A stretch of DNA of 64,000 nt, taken from assembly GCA_002633005.1 (NCBI GenBank), contig NMRA01000037.1, positions 778,703 to 842,702 of the forward strand, given 5' to 3'. Within the stretch, counting starts at the first letter, position 1, and every line of letters begins with the position of its first letter. Origin of the DNA: Phoronis australis (taxonomy: Eukaryota; Phoronida; Phoronidae). Below the pieces are notes generated by a model. That model did not search any database. It was not told where the DNA came from and saw nothing but the letters and a program-made list of their open reading frames with translations. The position numbers and the translations under genes were made by a program. Positions 54,701 to 63,700 of this stretch are shown here, one piece after another.

Positions 54701-57700
54701 TATGCTCAACAAACTAATTAAAATTGTCTCCCAGTAAGTAACTTTTCTTGTTTCTACCATCCATTATATGAGCTTTTCAAGTTTTACACTCAATTAGTTC
54801 AGTCTGCCCACTAAAAACTGCTACTATTCTGCTTCAAAAGATACAGTTTTTTGTTTTAGTTTATTTGTCACTTCTTTTTTAGAACCTTGCTAGATTGCAG
54901 TCTGTGATATTTGGGTAGAAAACTTAGTTTCGCACATGGAAGACACCTACCCAGAGTCAAGAAGTGTCAAGATAGAGTGAACATTAAGAAATTAGTTGAA
55001 TTATTCTTGATGTCTCAATTAGGCGATTACTTACCAGTAACTGTTAATAATACTGTTTTGGACGTCTGACCCCACGAGTTGTTGACAGCACAAGTGTAGT
55101 AGCCCTGGTCACCAGAGGTCACTAGTGCTATGTGAAGGGAGCCATTAGAATGCACTGTATACCGGCCACCAGACTGAAACCCGGAATTTTATCATGGATG
55201 AAACAAAAAACCAACACACTCACCACGATAAAAGGGACCAAGAACAAACATGACTTAACTCTAAAAACTATTCAGAGATTCAACACAACAAGGATAATGA
55301 AAGATGGAGAAACAACAGCATTCGTGTCAGTTTGAGTCAATCATAAGTTTGCCCTCAGGTAAAGTTTCAATATATCTCTTCAACAGTAAATAACTTGCAC
55401 GTCGTAGTACTTTAAGGAACCAAACCACAATGCTTTGGTGCAATAGTGCCATAGGTTTTGACCTCTAGTCACGGTGTCTACTAAATACGACCTTTGGATA
55501 ATGAGGTCTGGTGAAGGTATTTATTCATCCACCAAATCATTCCTCAACACGGTAACAAGCACACAAACCAAGCCATGACCAATGCACGTGCGCTGAACTC
55601 ACCTGTATTTCCTTGCCATTATTGCTATCCCTACTGTCCATCCATTTGGTGGTAGGGGTGGGCCAGGCTATGCCCTGGCAGTCAAACCTGGCTGTCATCC
55701 CCTCAGGTACAGACTGGGGTGAGGGGGCAATGACAAAACTGGGCTTACCTGGAATGGTTAAGAGTGTCAGCAATGTGTGGGATTAAAGAAGCTTTTTGTA
55801 GATAAATGAATCATTGTTTCCCAATTACGGTTCTAAACACTGTCTAACACGGTTATTAAAAAGTGTTCATTTTAATCAAGCGAGACTGCGAAAACAGAAA
55901 AGCTAACATCGGACAGGATCAGAAATAGTTGACAATGTACTGATGTCCAACCTGGACACTAAACATTAAATTTTTGAAACAGTCCCTAATAAGGAATCAA
56001 CTAAGGTACCTAAATCTTTTGCATATTTGTGTCGTTCATTACTCACAGATGCCATGTACTAAATCCATCATACCTTCCAGCAGCCCCACCACACACCATA
56101 TTACACCATATAACCACATTGCTTACATAACGCAATAGTAAAATCATGTACTAAATCCGTCATACCTTCCAGCAGCAACACCCCGGTGTTGCTGTAACGT
56201 TCAACACCAGACAGGGGATTGACCGCTTTGCACACATACTCGCCCATGCTATGGAAGTCAACATTCTCAATGGTGTATTGAGAAACAAAGCTCGTCACCG
56301 CTGCGACGGCTCCTTTGGTGACAGGTTTCAGATCTAACAACCACGTAAAAACAGCAGGTGGTACGCTGACTATTTCACACTGCATCACAACCGTGTCTCC
56401 CACGTTCTTAGTCTGCCGTCCGGGACTGGTCGTAAAACTGTCGGCAATATCTGAAACAGAACATAGGATCTAATCTCAAAAGTTTTGCTTCATTAAAACC
56501 TATCTAGAACGGTAACACCTGTTAGTTTGGTTCCTACAGTATGTTAAGAACATCGCACTCAGACAACTAGTGCCAAATGTAACAAACTGTGAGGAGTATT
56601 TGCTTGGTATGTCACCGCGAGTCACCGCGAGTCACCTTTAATTCAAACAGTTGCGAGTAACACCAACATACAGTGGTGTTCTATTCAGACCCTTATTCAA
56701 TACAACTGTTTTCGTACACTTGTTGTTTGTGTTGGGATCTTGCGGAGACGCAATATGGCATGAAACAGGGCTTGGAATGACCAATGATATAAAAACAGGA
56801 AACTTTTCCACTTACAAGCCAAAGTGAGTATTGCCTGCTGACTATAGACAGTGTCTTGGCCATCAGAAACCACACACTGATACTGTCCTTTCGACTGGTC
56901 AGTCACTTCGGCCATGTACAGGGTTCCATTAGCAAGAATTCGCAGGCTGCTGTCGACGGTGATGTAAGCATCATTGTGGCGCCATCTGCAGTGCAAAGAA
57001 GTCAACATCATTTATACAACTCTCTGTTTTCAAATCTTGCATACAAAAAAGTGTCCTGGATTTTTTTCCGATTCGGCTTTCTATAGATATTAGTCAGTTG
57101 AACTAGAAACCAGAGCTGGTTCCTTGGTTGTGCCTTCAACCACTCATTGAAATAGTTATACATTGACAGATAGAATTTTTAATATTACATGTTTCTGTAG
57201 ACTATCATCAAAGCAACCATCAGGGTTTATCAACACAATCACAGGTTCTTCACCAGTGATGATGCTAGTAAAGGAAAACATGTCATGGTTTTGAAAGCTT
57301 GGAATTTTTGAAAAACTTAACTCATCGAGCTTGAATAATCCTTACTAAGTAATATTTTTCATGCACATAAGTCGGTAATGTTATTCAAGCTTTGACAATA
57401 TTATAACTTTTTGAGCCTACCTTATATAAGATTCCACACAAGGCACAAATAACCGCAATATCACTTTAGAAGACATTTTACTTTAATGCTCTTGAGTGTA
57501 CTGCACAAGCTATACGGTCACGCAGTAAAAAAAACGAGTCTTGTCCAGTGATAAAATTCGCTCAAGATGGTTAACTTGAACATCATGTTACTGACCAGCA
57601 ATCTTTCTCAAACTTGCACAGCACATCAATTGTTACTAGGAAGTGTGGCTTTTCAAGCTTGTGACTCAATGTTGAAAACGGTGAATGGCACAACAAGTTT

Positions 57701-60700
57701 TCTCAATGATTTTTTTAAAAGCCTGACTTTCCTCACTAATTTTCAGTGTCTATTTTAACCTAATAGAACAATGGTCAGTAAGGGAGCATGGAAATTTAAA
57801 ACTAAGAGAAAAATATTAAATAAGTTAACGTGTCATTAAGCTTAACTTTCAGCTTGGTTAAATTTAGCTATTGTAATTGATCTAGAGCATATCTATGTTT
57901 CATTTCCACTAAAGATTAAGTGCCTTAGTTTAAATTAGTAGCAAGACCTGCATGATGTAATTGTTTGAGAGAGTGTTAGATTAGAATGAACGGCAACTTT
58001 AAGTCAAGCGTCAATTTTTCTGATGTCGCGTTGTCACTTTATCTGAGAGCATCTCTTCAGTATAATCACGCCTAATATTGGGAGAAATAAAATAGTTCAT
58101 CATTCTGTAATTTAGTCAATTCAAATATCTGACTACACCCTGAAGTGGTTATAGCAACTTAATACTAAAATCCCATAAACAAACTGGCTACAACACTAGC
58201 GTATCCATTTTCGCTAGCACTTTTGCCAGTAGCAAAATGCAAGTAATATGAACAGTAGCGTCACTTAAACAGTGGCGTGCTTATAGCTGGCAGTGTTGAG
58301 TTACCACCAAAACTGTTGAAGTTTTCGTAGTAGTTTTCGCGAGCACTTTCGTTAGGAAACCAGCTCAATTCAAAGGACACATGCGCAGGGGAAAGAGGAA
58401 CTTGTTTATCTTTGCATTAATCAATTTTTGGCAGAGAGTGAGAGTGTAATGACATCACGTTTCCCTGTAAAAGTGACTTGGGTGATGAGGAAAATGAACC
58501 CACAGGCGGTTGGTCTGAAAAAACTGCAAGTATTTTGCCACTCCTGTTAATCTAGAACAAGAGTAAGAGGATTGATAACCATGGAAATGTACAAATGACT
58601 CAACACTGATGTTGTAGTAATGACTCATCAACTGATGAGAGGCTGTTTTCAATAGATATCCACTAGCAGTAAAAATTCTTCAGTTTATGATATAAGTTGG
58701 CGCCAAGTGGCATTTCACTTTCTCCATTTGCCTGACAAAATAATCAGTGGTTAATACTAAAGAGAAGTTAACAGACAAAAATTAAATGAAATTTTGAGTA
58801 TTTGCAGGAATGAAGTAAGCCACTGAAAAGTTGAAAATGACAATTTTTTACTTATTATTTTCTCAAATTAAAATATTTACAATTTACAAGCGTGGAATCT
58901 TTTTGGCAGGTATCACTTGACTGGCTACTGATTACCTCAAACTTAGGTCCTAATGTAACAAGAGCAACGCGGAGCGTTGAAATGTGCCCACAATTGCACC
59001 GCATACGGTATCCTTCTAGGGTTGTTTATTGGTACCATAAAGTGGCCAGTAGAGGGTATACTTTGCAAAATGGAAAGGCATGGTCATTGTCTCCTCAATA
59101 GGCTAGGGGAAAAAATGTGAGTAATCTTCATAATACAAGCACATCCTATACACCAGTTGCTTAAAGCACCACAGAAACATAGAATTAAAAACAAATTTAC
59201 CAACATACGAGATTAGCACAGCATTAGAATGCCAGAAACAAATTTCTACTTGGAACTTTTCCTTCACAGTCACGAAGTAACACAAAGTATACACCTGAAG
59301 ACCTATGAAAATNAACCACTCATTGAAATAGTTATACATTGACAGATAGAATTTTTAATATTACATGTTTCTGTAGACTATCATCAAAGCAACCATCAGG
59401 GTTTATCAACAAAATCACAGGTTCTTCACCAGTGATGATGCTAGTAAAGGAAAACATGTCATGATTTTGAAAGCTTGGAATTTTTGAAAAACAACTCATC
59501 GAGCTTGAATAATCCTTACTAAGTAATATTTTTCATGCACAAAAGTCGGTAATGTTATTCAAGCTTGGACAATATTATTAACTTTTTGAGCCTACCTTAT
59601 TTAAGGTTCAACACAAGACACAAATAACCGCAATATCAATTTGGAAGACATTTTACTTTAATGCTCTTGAGTGTACTGCACAAACTATACGGTCACGCAG
59701 TAAAAAAACGAGTCTTGTCCAGTGATAAAATTCGCTCAAGATGGTCAAGTTGAACATCATGTTACTGACCAGCAATCTTTCTCAAACTTGCACAGCACAT
59801 CAATCGTTACTAGGAAGTGTGGCTTTTCAAGCTTGTGACTCAATGTTGAAAACGGTGAATGGCACAAGATTTTTCAAGACTTTTTTTAAAAGCCTGACTT
59901 TCCTCACTAATTTTCAGTTTCTATTTTAACCTAATAGAACAATGGTCAGTAAGGGAACATGGAAATTCAAAACTTGGAGAAAAATATTAAATATTAGTTA
60001 ACGTGTCATTAAGCTTAATTTTAAGCTTGGTTAAATTTAGCTATTGTAATTGATCTAGAACATATCTATGTTTCATTTCCACTATAGATTAAGTGCCCTT
60101 AGTTTAAATTAGTAGCAAGACCTGCATGATGTAATTGTGTTCAAGTGTGCAAATCCATTCTGGAGAGTGTTAGATTAGAATGAACGGCAACTTTAAATCA
60201 AGCGTCAATTTTTCTGATGTTGCGTTGTCACCTTATCTGAGAGCATCTCTTCAGTATAATCACGCCTAATATTGGGAGAAATAAATTAGTTCATCACTAT
60301 GTAATTTAGTCAATTCAAATATCTGACTACACCCTGAAGTGGTTATAGCAACTCAATACTAAAATCCCACAAACAAACTGGCTACAACACTAGCGTTTTC
60401 ATTTTCACTAGCACTTTCGCCAGCAGCAAAATGCAAGCAATATGAACAGTAGCAAGTATCACTTAAACAGTGGTGTGCTTATAGCTGACAGTGTTGAGTT
60501 ATCATCAAAACTGTTAGAGTTTTCATAGTAGTTTTCTGGAGCCCTTTCGTTTGGAAACCAGCTCAATTCAAAGGACACATGCACAGGGGAAAGAGGAACT
60601 TGTTTATCTTTGCATTAATCAATTTTTGGCAGAGAGTGAGAGTGTAATGACATCACGTTTCCCTGTAAAAGTGACTTGGGTGATGAGGAAAATGAATCCA

Positions 60701-63700
60701 CAGGCGGTTGGTCTGAAAAAACTGCAAGTATTTTGCCACTCCTGTTAATCTAGAACAAGAGTAAGAGGATTGATAACCATGGCAATGTACAAATGACTCA
60801 ACACTGGTGTTATAGTAATGACTCATCAACTGATGAGTGGCTGTTTTCAATAGATATCCACTAGCAGTAAAAATTGTTCAGTTTATGAAATAAGTTGGCG
60901 CCAAGTGGCATTTCACTTTCTCCATTTGCCTGACAAAATAATCAGTGGTTAATACTAAAGAGAAGTTAACAGACAAAAATTCTGTAAATGAAATTTTGAG
61001 TATTTGCATGAATGAAGTAAGTTACTGAAAAGTTGAAAATGACCATTTTTTACTTATTATTTTCTCAAATTAAAATATTTACAATTTACAAGCTTGGCAT
61101 CTTTTTGGCATGTTTCACTTGACTGGCTACTGATTAACTCAAACTTAGATCCTAATGTAAAAAGGCGACAGCCTATCGCATTTATCCTTTGGCACGGCAT
61201 GATGCAAAAATAGATGTTATACTGAATTAGAAGAGCAGTCACTCAGGTCACCTTTCATACCATCGTCAACACACCACAGATTTTTGTCCACGATGCCGTG
61301 CGGAAAGATAACCTCAGTCCTTAATTGATGTTACCTAAGCAATAAACAGATTTAAAATCAGAGCATTGTTGCCTTGATGTGGTGTGAAAGGTAACTTCCT
61401 GTTACCATCAATAATCCCATGTATTGCTTTCTTGACACTTGATATTACTCAACACATAATAGACCATACCCAGTAGCCAGATCACCTACCAGGGATGATT
61501 GAAATTCCTGAGCAAAACACAAGTCCTTGTTGCTTAGACAACAGGCTGCAACATGGGACTTCACACAGTGTCACACACACTATAGCTGATGACCATAAGA
61601 TAAGAGCTGTATAAATCAAAGGGGCCTTTCATACTAACGTCGACGCATCGATGGTTTGGGGAGTTGCGGTCAGTATGAACGCTTAACTCCGGTCCTGGAT
61701 CGCAGTTAAGAGCTCCAGTTAACATCGCAGTTAATAGGTGGATTTAAGACCGCAGTGTCGACGCTGCGGTGCAGTATGAACGCTTAACTCCGGTCCAATC
61801 GAAGTTATCGCCAGGTGCCACTGTTATCATCAACAGTTACAGAGTAGTGCCGTCACTAATAACTACTTATTTTTGGGTTTAATGATAACCAATCGATTTA
61901 AAAATGAGTTTTATGTCATTTAGCACATTTAAATGTTCCAAATTGTCACATTGAAAAAAATCTTAGCGTGCAGCGCTACCTTGCGATAACTTCGATGACG
62001 TCAGGGTCACCAACCCTTTACTTCGATGGTCATTAACTACCGAAGCCAGTATGAACGGTCCAGTTAACTGCGCTGTTTACGTCGACGCTCCGCTCAGACC
62101 GGAGTTAAGTCAATATGAAAGGGCCTAAAGACTTATTCCCAGCACTTAACATGCTCTAAAGGTCACCATATAACAAACTAAGATCTAACACACCATGTTT
62201 ACAATTAATGAACAGGGAAGAAATGCAATAATCTTTATGCATGTGCAATCTCAGGAGGCTTTTAATGTCAAAGACATTTCAACTGTTTTTAATTTGCTGC
62301 CAGGTTCTACATGTAACAAACATTCACGGCTTAAGTCTTTATGGAAGTGAGAGTAGGGTAATTTTAAATTTGACATTTTCCCATTTCAAATTGCACTTAC
62401 TTTACTGGAAATAATAAAGATTTGCCAAAAGTTGTTTTTTGACATTTACATGGTACAAATAATGCTAGTAATAGTCTGAAATTTCCTTAAATCTTCATTT
62501 TGTAGGGAAGTTTGACGACTGCGTGAAAATAAGAATTTCATGTGGTGGTACTCAGTGCTTGGAGAATCGACATACATGAAAGTTAACAAGTAGCGATACA
62601 TTGTACCTCCTTACCACATGTGAACTGTAGGTGGCGCTGAACAATTAAGCAACGAAAATCTAATCGCCACATGAAAACAAAACATATTTTCAAGGCTTTA
62701 TGAGACACATACATGGAAAGAAACAATTTGATCAAAAGTATGTGTCCCCGTCTTAATGATCCATCACTCATTTATTGCTGTGTACCGGTAATACTGATCA
62801 AGGTGCTTGATGAACAAAAATGTGGAGTGACCGTAAGAAAATATGTGCCTCCCAGTATACAGGTGGCCAAATATTGATTATTTATGTTATCATTTGACAA
62901 CTGACAGACATCTGCGGCCTGAGGCCAGTAAGATCAGTGGATAGGTTCCAAAACATTCATGATCATACTAGACGAATAACTAAAAACTAAAATCAAAATC
63001 ATAAAAATTTGGAGCTGATCACCAAAACACATCAACGTGCGGCGATATTCATTTTTACCTTTAACACCACCTACAAGAGGCTTGTTATGCAGTGTATCAA
63101 GATAACAATGCAGTTCTTACTGTAGGCCATGTAACACGCCATGTAACACGAGAACAGGAAATTAATCTCTTTAATTGTAAAATGACAGACGTGATGACTG
63201 TCAGTCAACTGTGATGCAAAGTAATGTGTACATGCCAGTTACATGTCTTACGTTAGTAGAGGGGTTAACTCCTTAACTGTCCATGTCTCCTTATGATGAC
63301 TTAACCCTTGATCTACCTGAATCCTAATGTTACCTTTTGGTGACTTAGGTACCTGGCTGTCACTGGTTTGTCTACTTACAGCTGTACAAACAGGGGCGCT
63401 AATAGCAGCTCATGACATCATTGGAGCACTTTCTGATAGTCTTTTATTTGACAGAAAAAATTGCTGAGAAGTACTTTTTCCCTCAAAATTTAAAGAGATT
63501 TGTCTCCAGGGACTACTGGGATCAAATTCATGGCAGACAGATATTCTGTCCTCAATGTTACATTAAACGTTGTTCATTATATGGACTCAGAAGCAGAGTT
63601 TCAATTTTACGATGATGTACATAAGCAATAGGAACCATATAGAATTTTCAATTTCAGTTATCATAAAACGATTTTATAACCTTTTTGGTTTATGCACCCA

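Noticed and set aside
57567-59929. Paired 62-63-codon frames in the two duplicate copies (57567-57758 and 59741-59929)
   Set aside because: Kept open only because the copies are near-identical; the C-terminal parts differ by indels and there is no homology.
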